The notes below the pieces were generated by a model that was not told the DNA's origin, searched no databases, and saw only the letters and a program-made list of their open reading frames with translations. Positions 33,692-45,362 of a DNA stretch of 64,000 nucleotides are shown piece by piece; within the stretch, counting starts at the first letter, position 1, and every line of letters starts with the position of its first letter. Source of the stretch: Conoideocrella luteorostrata (Eukaryota; Ascomycota; Sordariomycetes; Hypocreales; Clavicipitaceae); NCBI GenBank assembly GCA_032433595.1, contig JASWJB010000140.1, forward strand, positions 1 to 64,000. Reading direction: 5' to 3'. The position numbers and the translations under genes were made by a program.

Positions 33692-35127
33692 CTCCACACC
33701 AGTAGCGGGAGTAATGCATTCAGTACAGTATGGCCTATGACAACAAAGTTCTAGCGGTATATAGGGCATAGACTGTAGAGATTACGCTGTTGTATCTGGC
33801 TTACTAGACCGAGCTGATGGAACCACTAGCGACTACAAATCTCACATCTTCTCAGCAGGTAGCGCTAGCGTGTCAAAAAAGCAGAAAAAAAGTAAATGGT
33901 GTCTACAGGTATCTCACTAGTCTTTAAATGAGTTTAATTTTAATTACTCCACCTATACCTGAGGCTGTAGATGCGAAGCCTGCAAATCTACATTAGATCA
34001 AACGCAAGCTCTTCGACATATACTTGAAATAGATAGACGGCAATAGCCGTCTACATCTGTCAACCGGAACCACGGAGAAAAACGTAGAATTCAATAAAAT
34101 CCCTCAAAAATGACGGACTCCCGATAATTTTTCGGAGGCCAAAAATGCCTCACTCCACACACAACGATGGAACAGCTAGCTTAAGCTCAAGGACCAGTCA
34201 CAAGTCATGATAATCATGAGTAGCTTCAATGGGAGACTAGTGAGAGCCACAGAATCCTTTTATAATAAGTTGAATAGGAACAACAGGAAAATATCGAATT
34301 GGATAACCCAACAACGTCTAACGGGAATCACAGATGGACGACATCAAAGAGAGAAATTTCATATATAAATAGCAGCAAAATTTCTCTACAAATTAGATAG
34401 AAATCAAGGAAAGCTTTGCCACTACACAATTAGGTATTCATAGCCGCTCACGTTATGACAATGTTCAAAAAGAGCTAACAAAAATAGATGATTACCGAAG
34501 TAACTCGGCCTACAGCAAGAGCAGCCACCAAAGCACATTTATCAATGGCAACGACAGAAACCGCCGAATTGTCAGCAATGACGGTCAATGTGAACTCATT
34601 ACTACTATGCGCACAATGTGTATGCCTCGAGCTACAAGAATCCTGCGACTGTTATGTGAATTAGGGTTACATTGCCCACGCTGCACGAAAACTCTAGTAT
34701 AATTTTGAATACCATCGCTCTTTATCCTGCTTAGTTGGTGCAGATACTGTAATCTGTTTAAGTGAACAAGTAGCGTGATTTTGATCAACTCCCGAGAATG
34801 CTATCTAAAACACTTAATGTTGAGAAGCGGAAGCTAGAAGCTGAACAATGCACAAAGATATTGATTGATTATTGATTACGCCCGGTGGGGAATCCCAGAA
34901 GAGCTGCTATGCAACTATGGAAACCTACGTCTCTCTAGTCCGGTCTTTGACTCATTAAACCCATGCTTATTTAACGGTTATTTCCTACTCTTTGCCTTTT
35001 GTTTTCTTATTTTTGCCGTGAATACTTACTGTACTTAATCGCATCTAGTTATTGTTTAAGATAACTATCTCACCAGGAGCTAATTTTGGCCGTTGTGTGC
35101 CGAGCCGCAGAATTTGGCCGGTATTAC

Positions 35128-35280
35128 TCCGTACAGTTGCCTAGAATTCGCTATGTAGGTGGGGTTCAGCCGTCTCATATTAAGTGCACGGTAACTATTA
35201 GCCACAACTTGCCAGTGCATGGTCTGTGCCTGTAATTAACAAATAAAGTGAGGGCGGACAAAAATTTCGGTTCTCGACAG
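35128..35280. mobile_element. MITE, copy 3, right part only
   Basis: Matches the right half of 4113-4422: GTTGCCTA, GGGGTTC, CACGGTA, TAGCCAC, TG(C/G)GTGGTC-like words, GTGCCTGTA, AGGGCGGACAA and a terminal TTTCGGTTCTCGACAG ending at 35280, followed by TA. The left end is not found, so the copy is truncated or diverged on that side. Confidence 0.65.
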
Positions 35281-35480
35281 TACAGTATCAAAGTCACATA
35301 CAAACTATAAACTATGCAAGATTCATAACATCCATATCCTGCTTTGGGCTGTGAAATGAGCTCGAATTGGCTCTTTTTCTTTAAGTTTTGTCGCTTTTAT
35401 ACATACCATCTTACGTCTAGACCACTTCCAGCTTATAATTACACATTTTCTCTTAATATCCGTAAACCTTGGATTCTTAA

Positions 35481-35894
35481 ATGGCAGACATTGTTGAGAC
35501 TCGGCTTCATAGAGGAGCTATAATTCTTTGTCCATGGTCTTCTACGGTTTTTTTAGTAGAAGTCCTTCTTACTGTACAAACTTCTATAGGTGTTTTTCAT
35601 GGAGTGCTAGCAGAAGCTGAAGATGAATTCGGCTGGTTTTTGGGCTCTGTTGGGCCGCTCTGGGTTCTTGATAATGGCTCAAGACTCACAGTTTGGCACG
35701 ACTTTCGACAATTGCCGAAGGTTATGGAGACTTGTGATTCCGATATCGAAAGAGTTTTGGGCCACTACGAAACAGATAAAGGTGATATTTATTATGCGAT
35801 AATGTGGAAAGAGCATAAATGTCCAACCTGGGAATTGGAAAATACTCTAATGGAAAGTAGTCTTATTACGGAATATTGCTTGAAGTTGTGTTAA
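35481..35894 (+). CDS. small chromodomain protein
   Basis: 137 aa from ATG 35481, single exon. Residues about 86-134 match the chromo fold: IERVLGHYE, then DIYYAIMWKEH, then the TWE signature (CPTWELENTL) and a C-terminal helix (SSLITEYCLKL). The Trp of the second strand (W109) is kept. The first aromatic of the methyl-lysine cage is not aromatic here and the third is His in place of Tyr/Phe, and two residues of the usual loop before TWE are missing, so histone methyl-lysine binding may be weakened. Residues 1-85 are globular and unassigned; they do not look like a retrotransposon integrase. Likely nuclear; chromatin association is inferred from the family. Confidence 0.75.
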   Translation: MADIVETRLHRGAIILCPWSSTVFLVEVLLTVQTSIGVFHGVLAEAEDEFGWFLGSVGPLWVLDNGSRLTVWHDFRQLPKVMETCDSDIERVLGHYETDKGDIYYAIMWKEHKCPTWELENTLMESSLITEYCLKLC

Positions 35895-37109
35895 TAACCT
35901 ATTTAATGATTATTTATTCAGAGTATAAAAAGTACACCTCTAAATAAGCCAAGCTATATTATATTATATTATCTTGTTCTTATTCCTTATGCACATATCT
36001 TAATACTCTATAGTTATATGCTACTAGCTATTGCTTCCTTCCTATCTTCCTTAAAATATTGTCCCCAGTCTTTCCCCTCGTTTTTTTAGCATATTTAAAA
36101 CAATCTCTCCTCCTGATCCCTACGTAACGATTTAGTTATGATTTCCCCGCGAAGATATTTCTGAATAATTTGTAACGGCACTGACCAAGATAATTTAATA
36201 GACTTAAAGGGAGAATAATCCAATTCATGAAGTTCTAATTTCTCTGTTGATCTTGCAACAATCTCTGATACTCTGCCCCTGACGATATCTTCTGCAGAGA
36301 CAAGAATCAGAATTCTTCCCTTATCTAAAAGTCAGGAACTTATAGTAGCACTACTGCACGGCTATTATGTTGTTTTAAGTACGACTCGAGCCGGCCGTGG
36401 GCGACGCTTTGGCCATTAAGCTCGGTGACCACGCGACCAAGTTGTTGCAATGGCTCAAATTGAAGATGAAGGTAACCTCTTGAACATGTGGTTTTCACTT
36501 TTTCAACCTGTACAATTGGCAGTTACTTTCGGATGTGGTAAATAGCAATAGTGATCCGACTCACTTAGTGCTACAGACCATCGCAGTATACTGCAATAGT
36601 ACTTATCGCCAGAGTAGTAATTGCTTGCTTATAGTGCATGCACTTCTCTGGGAGACCAGTGACCGAAAACACTTTCCATGCTCTGCTAACTCTGACAGAG
36701 TGGGCTATGAGTACACCCTTGAAGAGTCGCTGGACAGCATACGTGCTCTGGTATCGTGCAACCATGAATGGCACTTAGAGACTCATGGCCAGCTGGAACC
36801 AATCTTCAACTAAGTCAAAGCAGTCAATCTGTTCAATTGCTACAGTCACGAGTTATAACCACTTTCATGCAAGCGTGGACATTCGTCTTCAATAGCCTAT
36901 ATCATGTTCTGTTTATAAGCCTGTTCATACATGCTCAATTTATTTGGGCTGAGATGCCCGTGTTGCTCAATATCATCAATCTTTCCACATTGTGCCTGCG
37001 TTATGAGCAGTACTCGAGGTTCAGTGATTATCCTAGAATTATCCTCTCGCTAGTCATGTGTTTGCATCTTGCTTGGAACTTTGTTTCAGTAGACAGTAAT
37101 TACCGAGAT
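35895..37109. other. intergenic, no supported gene
   Basis: Short frames on both strands (36535-36813 and 36768-37181) have no features and overlap or antisense the neighbouring gene's 3' end. Confidence 0.4.
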
Positions 37110-38909
37110 TCATGCAGTCACCGGGCTTGTCCGACCGTTAAATATCACATAACACTGCCGATGAGACCAAAACCACTCTAATCTACCATCCTTCGATACA
37201 TGAAGAACAGTGTCGGAACTTGGTTTTAACCCCGGGGATGACAAAGAAATATTAGCCACATACGGAAACTTCCTTTCGCGCCTTTTGAAGTCCAAAACTG
37301 CGATTTGGTTCTTTTCAATAACAAGAGCCGCACTTAGAGAGTCTAATCGAACTTGGCCAACACTATCACGATGGCCGTCAGCGAAATGAAGCAGAAGCCC
37401 GCTCACGCCCTGACTATTGCTTGCCATGCATGGAACAATGAATTTCAGTCCTGCAAGTTCTACTGAGTTGTAGAAGTAGTCTTCCTGAACCATGTTTAGG
37501 GAGTTCATCGATGGTACGACTTGCTGGAAGTTATGGCTGGTTTTCGTCTCGTGATGATTCTCAAAAGACAAAACACTAATCCCACCGTTGGCAACTCCGT
37601 AAAAGAAACGGCTTGCATCTTGACTGGGTTGGTCTACAAGAATCCAGCGTCTGGTAAGTTGCTTCAGGTATCTTCCTGCCAGAAAATTGCGGCCCTTACT
37701 GGTCTGGATCTAGAGAATGTCAAATTTAAATAAAACGGCATTACGTTTTGGTAGAACTCACACCTATAGCGGTATCTCGACCGATTTGACCAAGGCTTAT
37801 ATATATATGCGTGATAAATTCGCCATAATCTATTGGCATGTACAACCAACCTGCATTTGGTATGGCTTTGTAAAAGATTGGATTCTCGCCTTCAGTATGG
37901 GCATGAATCATGGCTACACGATGGTTCCATAGTATGGAGTAGCCAGACGTCTTGGTTTCATTACAAGTTAATGCAACCATCCGATCAGCTTTGTATCTGG
38001 TTCTGTGGTCCATGTATTCAAATCGATGACCGTCATACGGCGGAACGCTCCATGCTACTGACTTACGGCCAGTAATCTCCAAGTTGCGGATTTTGATGCC
38101 CTAGAAGACCTGTTAGGGGTGTTCAAGAGATGCAATATAGTAAACCCACGTCAAATTTCCCCGTCAAAGTCGGAGTTTTTACCCGAAGATCAAAGATCCT
38201 CCACCATAAATTGGACTTATACTCGAATACAGGCAAGCTGTCTAAGCTAGCGAATAGTATTTGAGTAACGCCGAGGTGGTTCTCTTGTACGTAAATGCGG
38301 TCGGAATGCTTTGAGGGGCAGAAGATAAGTTCTGAAGGATGTTGGCTTCTAAAATTAGAAATAGATGAGATATACTCTATTCCTTCAAATGTGACACGGT
38401 CGATCCATATTTTCTTGTCCACTGTTAACTTAAATGACTTAGATGGTTTCCATATGCTGCGAGCCGCGGCCACAGCGAAATGAGCTTGCAGATCCTCAGC
38501 TAGTAATCGACAGATATCTAGAGGAAGCCTTATATTCTGAGCACTATGAAGATTTAAGCTCAGACTCTTGAGAATCCAAGTTTTACGTCGGGATTTCTCG
38601 TCTGCAGTGCATTGGAAGGTGTGTCTAGTTGCTTCCATCAATTCCTCGGGAGAGTCAAGCTCTGAAATGCGAAGACACTCTGGATGACAACTAGTGCCAA
38701 GCCCGTCTGGATGGTCACAAAAATCACCGCTGCACAAATTATGTGCCTTAGACCAAGTCCATTCCTTCGAATAATCCAGGGGTATGTTAGCCGTTGGTGC
38801 ATTGCAGGAGGGCAAAATAATACAACGTACGAATCACGACTAGGTCGTCTGGTTCGATATTGAACTGACACAAGCCACATTGAGTGGAGATACAAATTTG
38901 TTCAGACAT
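37110..38909 (-). CDS. multi-exon fungal protein with Cys-rich N-terminus
   Basis: The 5' exon carries MSEQICISTQCGLCQFNIEP, beginning at ATG 38909, with a C-x2-C metal-binding-like motif. A second Cys/His group follows in the next exon (HNLCSGDFCDHP and TSCHPECLRI). Later exons are 38100-37762 and 37709-37110; the introns 38149-38101 (GTGGGT..CTAG) and 37761-37710 (GTGAGT..CTAG) keep the frame. They join DGIKIRNLEI-like and TSKGRNFLAGRYLKQL segments. This order of segments is one I associate with a large fungal family of unknown function. The junction between the first exon and the 38.8-38.15 kb exon is unresolved: a GTGATT donor and GAAG acceptor would work in frame but are weak; a frameshift is the alternative. 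Confidence 0.6.
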
Positions 38910-40148
38910 TTTGAGGCGAGCGCGAGATGGAGAAACGCGACTTGATAACTGCTGTACGAAAAAGGGGCATCTCACCAACCACCACGGTGTGGATTGTGTC
39001 GGTAATTAAAGAAAAAGGAATTCTTCTCCTTCTGGGTTCGTAATTGAAGAGAAGTGGTGTGCAAGTTGTTGCACGGCACGCACGCGTAGAGTAGCTAGTA
39101 TGCTCGGACTAACGTAACAGCGCACACCGCTAGGGTGGAGCGCGCGCCCTTTTTCTCTGGTAGCTGAGGGGAATCCCCTATTATCATCCAATCAGACCTA
39201 TTAAATGCAGCTCTAGTGCAAGACAAGTCAATTAATTCTCGGGTGTGTATGTGGAGACGGTATCCCACGGCATCACGTGCTGTATCAAGGCAAAGTAACC
39301 TCTAATCCACGGGTGACATCTTTGCGCGACGGGCGCACTGCTGAAAGATTTCATGTTTACGAGGCCCTCAGCATGGCTTATATCGATGATAGATATTGAG
39401 GTCCTTGCTACTGAATAAATAGTATTATGTGTGCTGTTATATGTACCACGATTTGACCCCTTAATTGCTCCTCTAGCCCTACAATCCGTATGCTACTGTG
39501 ACCACGGAAGTGCTCCACCAGATCTACTGTCACGAAGTGAGCAGCTATGGAAGATCTAAGCAGTGGAATTGTCCTTGTATTCTATCTAATTTGACGAGGA
39601 ATTAAACCTCTTCTTATAGATGACTACTATCTATGAATTCCGTCATCAGACCCGGAAGGTTGTCTCACGATATCTCCACAGGTCAGAATCCGTAACCGGC
39701 TCACTGTGATCCGCAACACATTTGTAACATGCTTCGTTTGACATCTACTTATGCTTGTGCCCTAACACAAGAACTGTGCCATAGTTCGAACTGGATATTG
39801 CTTTGTGCCGTAGGGATAGCTCTGAGCAACTTGCAGCTGTAGTAAGAGTTAGAAATGGTGAAGACAGCGAAGTTTTTCGAGCCTCGCCAAGGGCTTTATC
39901 CGACACAAACTCAACCCGTTGTTGAGAGCAGTGGCATTTTAATTGTGATTCACGTAAGTTAAGCAATTTCGTTAGTATCTCTCAAAAGTCTTTAAGGTCT
40001 AAGGTTTAGTGCAGATTTGTTTTAGAGACGAATAAGAAACAGTTCAGAGGGTTTAAGATGGTTTGTTTAAATTAGCGGAAGCTTTAGCGAGCTAGGTGCT
40101 ATGTAAAACAGGAGTGGGAGCTTTGTCTGACCCTTCTAGAAAGAGTGC
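38910..40148. other. intergenic, no supported gene
   Basis: About 1.2 kb with short frames only, including probable promoter sequence for the minus-strand gene at its left and 3' sequence of the gene at its right. Confidence 0.4.
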
Positions 40149-40772
40149 TTAGTAGTTAGGGTTGTCTTGATAACTGGATGATCCCTGCTGCGGACGAGTG
40201 TATTGCTGTTGAAGTTGTTCGACATACTGGTTCGGCCAAAATTCAGTTTCTCCTCTTATGTACAAAATGGATGCCGATATCCATATAGCATCAGAACTGT
40301 TGGCATCAATATATTGGTCCTTTTTGCCCCTGTCATTCCGCCCGTCATTTGAACCGAACATTGGCTGCATGATATAAGATCCTTTCTGGATTATCCAGCA
40401 GCGAGCTTTAGTACCCCAACATGACATACCAAAAACATACGCGTCTTCACAAGAATCAAGATACTGCTTGGCTGCACTCTTGATCTGATCTTCTGCTTCT
40501 TTCGGATGTTCGCCTGGGCGCTTCGTCTCATTTAGCAATAAGGTTGCTATAAATCTGTTTTCTGGAGGCCCACGAGCCTGCCGGACCGCTGCATCGACTC
40601 TATTACGGCTAGAATCATTTGGTGCCCACTGGCAGGACACAAGGTAACCCTCATATTGATGAAAGACCGAAACCAGATAGGCATGCCAAAACGCGTCTGC
40701 CTTGTACTCAATATCGTGGCTATGGACCTCCCGATAGGATAGTGTCAAGACTTCATTTTTTAAGAGAGACAT
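40149..40772 (-). CDS. orphan protein, possible PD-(D/E)XK-like fold
   Basis: 207 aa, ATG at 40772, single exon. A central segment has ENRFIATLLLNETKRPG (E-x-K), then a Gln-containing helix (EDQIKSAAKQYLDSC) and a hydrophobic strand (YVFGMSCWGTKARCWII). This order of strand, E-x-K, helix with Q and strand recalls PD-(D/E)XK nuclease-like domains that are common in fungal orphan proteins; I can point to it only as a possibility. The C-terminus is Gln/Ser/Tyr-rich and disordered. No signal peptide. Another E-x-K-type gene is at the right edge of the window (63190). Confidence 0.5.
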   Translation of the reverse strand: MSLLKNEVLTLSYREVHSHDIEYKADAFWHAYLVSVFHQYEGYLVSCQWAPNDSSRNRVDAAVRQARGPPENRFIATLLLNETKRPGEHPKEAEDQIKSAAKQYLDSCEDAYVFGMSCWGTKARCWIIQKGSYIMQPMFGSNDGRNDRGKKDQYIDANSSDAIWISASILYIRGETEFWPNQYVEQLQQQYTRPQQGSSSYQDNPNY

Positions 40773-41497
40773 GTTGAGAAGGGCCGATGAATTCGTATCA
40801 GATAGTAGGAGGCTTGCCTTGACAAGACTGGTCGATGGACGGACGCAAAGGCCTATATTAGTAGTTTAAATGAGTGCGAAGTTGTAATGATCCCGTAAGA
40901 AGTAAAGATGACCGAAATGCTGCTTTTTATACTTTGCAATCAATATGCCAGCACTGGAGGATAAAGCATCCCAGCTCATTTTTAAGCCAGTCAAGCAAGA
41001 TTGGCTCTCATTTTCCAGATCATTATACTGCAGTTTGCGGGGGTTTTGCTCTAGGTTACTAAGAGGAAAAACGTCAGCACGCCAATTGAATAGACAATAA
41101 CAGAGTGGAGCAAGCCTAGAAATGGGATGATAAAGCTAATAAGCGATATAGCATTAGAAGTGATGGGTAATTAAAGGGATACTCTATGTTCGGTTGAGAT
41201 CTCACTTTGAAGAGGTATATCTCATCCAATTAACGCTAGTCTTGTCTTTGTTGTATCAGAACCACAATGCAGCTGTGGAGAAGATGCGATATGGGCTCAT
41301 GTATAATATTTTGATGGAATATATTCAATAAAAATAGCATTTCCCTTACAAGTCCTTATCACATTTCACCGGGTTTGCCCCCCTATCCCAAACATAGCTG
41401 TAATTCTGTTTACTACAGCTCGCGTGGTTTGCTGCCTGCAAATGTTGTTGCTGAGAGATGACCAATCGAAATGAAAGTACGTTATTAGTTTTGTCAC
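40773..41497. other. intergenic, no supported gene
   Basis: Short frames only. One at 40874-41062 is an ordinary chance frame with no features. Confidence 0.35.
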
Positions 41498-42007
41498 TCA
41501 AAAATCCAACTCATGCTTGTTATGAACAGCTGATGTATCGGAGACCCATATTCTTGAAGGTTGATTCCAGGAAATCCATTGCTTGTTAATTCCATCAAGT
41601 AGTACATGCATGTTGTTGAGTTGCTGGCTATAGTCCTTTTTGCGCTTGGACTTGTAAGTTGCAGTTTCAAGTGTTGATTTAAGCTCATATATCGTATCGA
41701 GTTGCTCATTAATGTTATTGTATTTTTGGAGGGATCCTTCCTGTTTGTTTGACGTAATGTGATATTTTTTTAAGCTTGATTCCAAGTCCCGCAAGTACTT
41801 TGAAAACTCTTCTAGGAGAGTTAGATTAGGATCCTCAACGTAGTAGGATCCAGTGTCCCGCTTGTTTTCCACATTAAAGCATTTTAGTTGTCCCTGCCAA
41901 TATGTGATTCTCCCCATATATTCGTTTGTGACTTGCAGCAGATCGCTAGTTTCTTTAGCCCAAGGTCTTATGGTGTCTATAATCGTATTGCACCATAAAC
42001 TAAGCAT
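41498..42007 (-). CDS. orphan helical protein
   Basis: 169 aa, ATG at 42007. Predicted mostly helical, with two charged helical segments (residues about 60-85 and 88-130, LLEEFSKYLRDLESSLKKYH and LQKYNNINEQLDTIYELKST). No motif recognised. Single exon. Whether it belongs to the small helical/coiled-coil genes of this window cannot be decided by sequence alone. Confidence 0.55.
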   Translation of the reverse strand: MLSLWCNTIIDTIRPWAKETSDLLQVTNEYMGRITYWQGQLKCFNVENKRDTGSYYVEDPNLTLLEEFSKYLRDLESSLKKYHITSNKQEGSLQKYNNINEQLDTIYELKSTLETATYKSKRKKDYSQQLNNMHVLLDGINKQWISWNQPSRIWVSDTSAVHNKHELDF

Positions 42008-42627
42008 TTTTGCGCTTAAATTATAGGGGATTAGCTTAGATGATATTAGGAAAAGGGAAAATATTGGATTTTATATTTGGTCGAGAGGACCCCGACTTTT
42101 ATAGAGAGCCGCTAATTGTTATTCTATATGTTATAAAACTCGTCTAACATTAAGCACTATTATATATCCACTCGAAGGCAAGACCAAACAGCCCCTCGTT
42201 CTAGCATTACTACTAGAGAAGGACTAAGAAACAATGAAAACATGTTTCTGTGGATCTTTTATTATAACACGCTTGTTAACAACGCCGAAGGATGTTGGGT
42301 CACCATGAGGTAGTGCGATTATACTAATCGTCAGATCAGAACTACTCGTTAAAGGACTTAGGGCTTAGATGCACTCCTCCGTGAACCAACCAGACGGCAT
42401 TCCCAACTTGCCATTATGAACCAAATCTGCGTAAGAAATCCCAAGGGTTTGTCCGATGTATTTAAGCTGAGCGCTGAGCATTGCTCGTTGGACCTGTGTG
42501 ATGCATCTCAGAGACCACATAAAAGCAAGTAGCCAGAGCATGATATGTCCTCGCAAACCTGAGCAATACATCTGCTTTGTTGGATCTGCGGTGAAAGAAG
42601 ATTTCGCTGCGCGCTCCACAGAACGGT

Positions 42628-42834
42628 AGATTGTGGGTTGCACAGGGAGTGCAACAGGTGATCTAGATCAACTGCTTCAAAATAGAATATATTCAATAAG
42701 TCAAGTAGGTTATCTAAGAAGGGAAAACAAGTCAAGCTATGATGCCTACGATACCCGTATAAATAGGGTGGCCGAAAGGTGACCACGTGACGATATCCGT
42801 GCTCTTATTGTGTGCTTAGCGGCGATATTCCAAC
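42628..42834 (-). repeat. 210-bp dispersed repeat, copy 2 (reverse complement)
   Basis: Reverse-complement relative of 20971-21180. It contains the same GTCACGTGGTCACCTTTCG and CTATTTATACGGG words and ends with the CCTGTGCAACC motif. A minus-strand frame continuing from it (42365-42643) starts only at GTG and is not called a gene. The left end overlaps the start of the neighbouring broken transcription-factor locus by about 30 bp. Confidence 0.75.
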
Positions 42835-44409
42835 ATAGATACTGTTTGTGATTGGATCAAAAATACGCTGCCTTGTAGAGTTGGCGCTAATGTACCCTGG
42901 TGGGCTATGGTTCGTTTGCTGATAGAAGCAAGCAGAGCATCGATTTGTGATGGCATTCAGAAGGACCCGTGCAAATGTCAGCATACTCCCGACCGCTGGT
43001 ATAGACAAATCATCATGGGCGAACCCAATGCCCTGATGAGCATGCTTTTTTTCAAGCTGATGCCATAGGCTTGCGGACGCTGTGTCTAGACATCGGCAGC
43101 ACATCAGCAATTCAGCAGATCCGTCTTTATCTTGAAAGCCAGATCTTGCTTTGACGTCAAGCAAGCCTATTTTATAACAACTCGATGGATTGAGTCATAC
43201 AGGCTGTTGTCTTTATGCCACCAGAAGCCATCAACATCTGGCTTTTCTAGAATCATAAGATTACGCATGATCTAGGAGAAATAACCAAAAATTAGTTATT
43301 ATAATCTCACACGAGAGTTGAAAGTAAGATACCAGAGAGAACAAAGATTTCAAGTATTTCTCCTTACCATGTGCGTCCGAATTGCTATGAACAATGCACG
43401 TCCATACCCTGTGCATTTCCTTTGGCTGCGTTCTTTTACCAACATAATGGCACCATCGATATGAGAGGACCAAGCCTTAATGTCTTCATTCAGGGGGTTA
43501 ATGCTTTCAAATAGTGCAAGTAGTAAAATAGCGGCTAACGTCGCATCTTCAAACCTAGAAGTCGGATTCTTTAGTGCAACTTTGAGTGCCTTTATCGCCT
43601 TATTATGCATCTCTAAAGTATCTTTTTTGAAGCTTATCTGGTCCAGTTCTCGGTTCTCTAAACTTGCCATTGCGCAAGTGTAGAATGCGCACCAGTAGTG
43701 TGTCGAATTTGGGTTGATTTTTAGTGGAATATAACGGCCTACAAAATCAACCTTGTCGTTATTATCACTTAGAGAAACATTATAGCTAGAGATAAACAGT
43801 CTAACTGCTTGTTTCAGTAACAAGAACTGTGAGCTAGTTGTTGCAAAACCTGGTGTTGTGCTAGAGGCCGGAAAAAGCACAGCAGCTGCATCCATTGCCA
43901 AAGATGTCATGAACTCAAGACGAAAATGGAAAGGAGAGCAATTTGTTAAGCCAGGGACATTAGGGCGGTAGTATTTTTGATGGCTCGGAATATCCATATA
44001 AAAATATTCTTGTTCCACTAAAATGTGCTTTTGGGAAGACCTGCTTGTAATAATGTCAGTGGCATGGATTACCCTAACCAAGCTGCGTGCACGGATTGGT
44101 ACTTACCTTGTAATGTCTTCCTAATGGTAAGTAGGTAAGTTATCGAGTATTTCTCGCAATTTCCTGTTTCCTAACTTCATTTTGTTGAGCCACTGATAGG
44201 CTATTCCCAAGACCTCTGCCTGCACTAGACTTGGTAAAGCTGACACCAGACTCCTGATGTCTTCGAAGTTTCTTTTGAATTTTGCCCTGTGGTTTTTTTT
44301 TTTCTTTTCTTCGATTGGTCTCTTGAAATTGCCGTAGTTTTATTCCTGTACGCTTGTTAGGTTGCTTCCCACGTAGAGAAAGCCGCATCATGCCACTTGA
44401 AGCTGGCAC
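42805..44409 (-). pseudogene. fungal transcription-factor-domain gene, probably broken
   Basis: Three frames on the minus strand: 44409-44140 (basic, KKPQGKIQKKLRRHQ), 44081-43368 and 43164-42805. The middle part resembles the fungal-specific transcription-factor domain (Fungal_trans_2-type): KALKVALKNP, LAAILLLALFE, HIDGAIML and YGRALFIAIRTHM. An intron 43367-43272 (GTAAGG..CTAG) joins it in frame to a segment ending in a stop at about 43170; the family-like frame resumes one reading frame over, consistent with a frameshift or a mis-seen intron. No Zn2Cys6 cluster is visible upstream, so a zinc-cluster exon is missing or outside my reading. Likely a decaying regulator. Confidence 0.5.
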
Positions 44410-45115
44410 ATCCGTCAGCTTGTGTAAAACACTCGTCTTGCCATATAGTCTATCGGTTGAAGATGCTACCGAAAAAGAGGCAGCTGTGTCTACTTTTGAT
44501 GAATTGCAGTTGTTGCGAAAATAACTAGGATCAATTTCTTGTTGGTGCTCCCTTTTTGGTGCTTTGTTATGTTCTTTTCATGACCAAAGCATAAAACAGC
44601 CGACATAAGTACAGTGAAATGGCCTCTTATTTGTATGAGTTCGGTAATATGTTCCTAAGTCAGTGCCGCTATTAAAGATCCGCGAGGTGATTATCAGCTA
44701 TCTCATTGACATAGGTATAGTTACGTCTAGTTTCTAGTGAGGTCTGTAATACCTTTTTACATAATTCCCAGAGACACGGATAAGGCATGGCAGTTGAATT
44801 CCGTTAATCCGGCTCCAAAATACTGGGATGAATAAGAGTCCGCCAAAGAATCATAGATGGGAGCGTAAATAGATAACCGCTATTGGGAAAAATGAAAAGA
44901 GAATTTTCAGGAGAGAGCGAATGATATCAATGCATGGTAAGTCCACTGGCTATGTAGACCCTCCTGTGCTTATGGATAGTCCTGTGACAAGGCGATTGGT
45001 TTAGGGACATAATCTGCCGCCGAATGTACCACACTCCTGTGATAAGCCACCAGTGGAGTGCTGCGGCAACATGGCGATGTTGCTAGTCCGAGTTCTTTAC
45101 CTTGCTACGAAAACC
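44410..45115. other. intergenic, no supported gene
   Basis: Contains short frames and AT-rich DNA. Nothing recognised. Confidence 0.35.
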
Positions 45116-45362
45116 GTCTCTCCGCCCGATCTTAGCTAACTCCTTTGATCCCTGTCATTCCCAAGTCTCACATTAGCTAGGTCTAATAACACTAAATGTG
45201 ACCACGGTGAATGGGAGCGGTATAGCACCATGAGGGCGTGCGAAGCGTGTCGAAAAGCGATTTTTCGACACGCTTCGCACGCCCCTCCTCGCGGCCAACC
45301 TTTCTGCAGCTATGTTTTTCATCTAACCCGTCTAAGGATTCTGATCTGCTTGAGACATACGA
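45116..45362. mobile_element. hairpin repeat element, copy A
   Basis: A repeat of about 250 bp. Its left flank (CGTCTCTCCGC, TCATTCCCAAG, AGCT.GGTCTAATAA) matches 52752-52830. Its centre is a hairpin at 45234-45284 with two perfectly complementary 23-nt arms (GGGCGTGCGAAGCGTGTCG then AAAA) and a 5-nt loop. The right side (CTAACCCGTCTAAGGATTCT) matches the linker between the two copies at 52.9-53.1 kb. It has no coding capacity; short frames across it are products of the palindrome. Confidence 0.8.

Larger units (their letters stand above)
32888..35480. other. gene-free stretch with repeats
   Basis: About 2.6 kb without a supported gene. It holds the 15-bp tandem repeat at 33647-33691 and the truncated MITE at about 35128-35280. 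Short frames carry no recognisable domains. Confidence 0.5.

Noticed and set aside
42365..42643. 92-codon frame after the dispersed repeat
   Set aside because: It starts at GTG and is partly inside the repeat; no recognisable domain.
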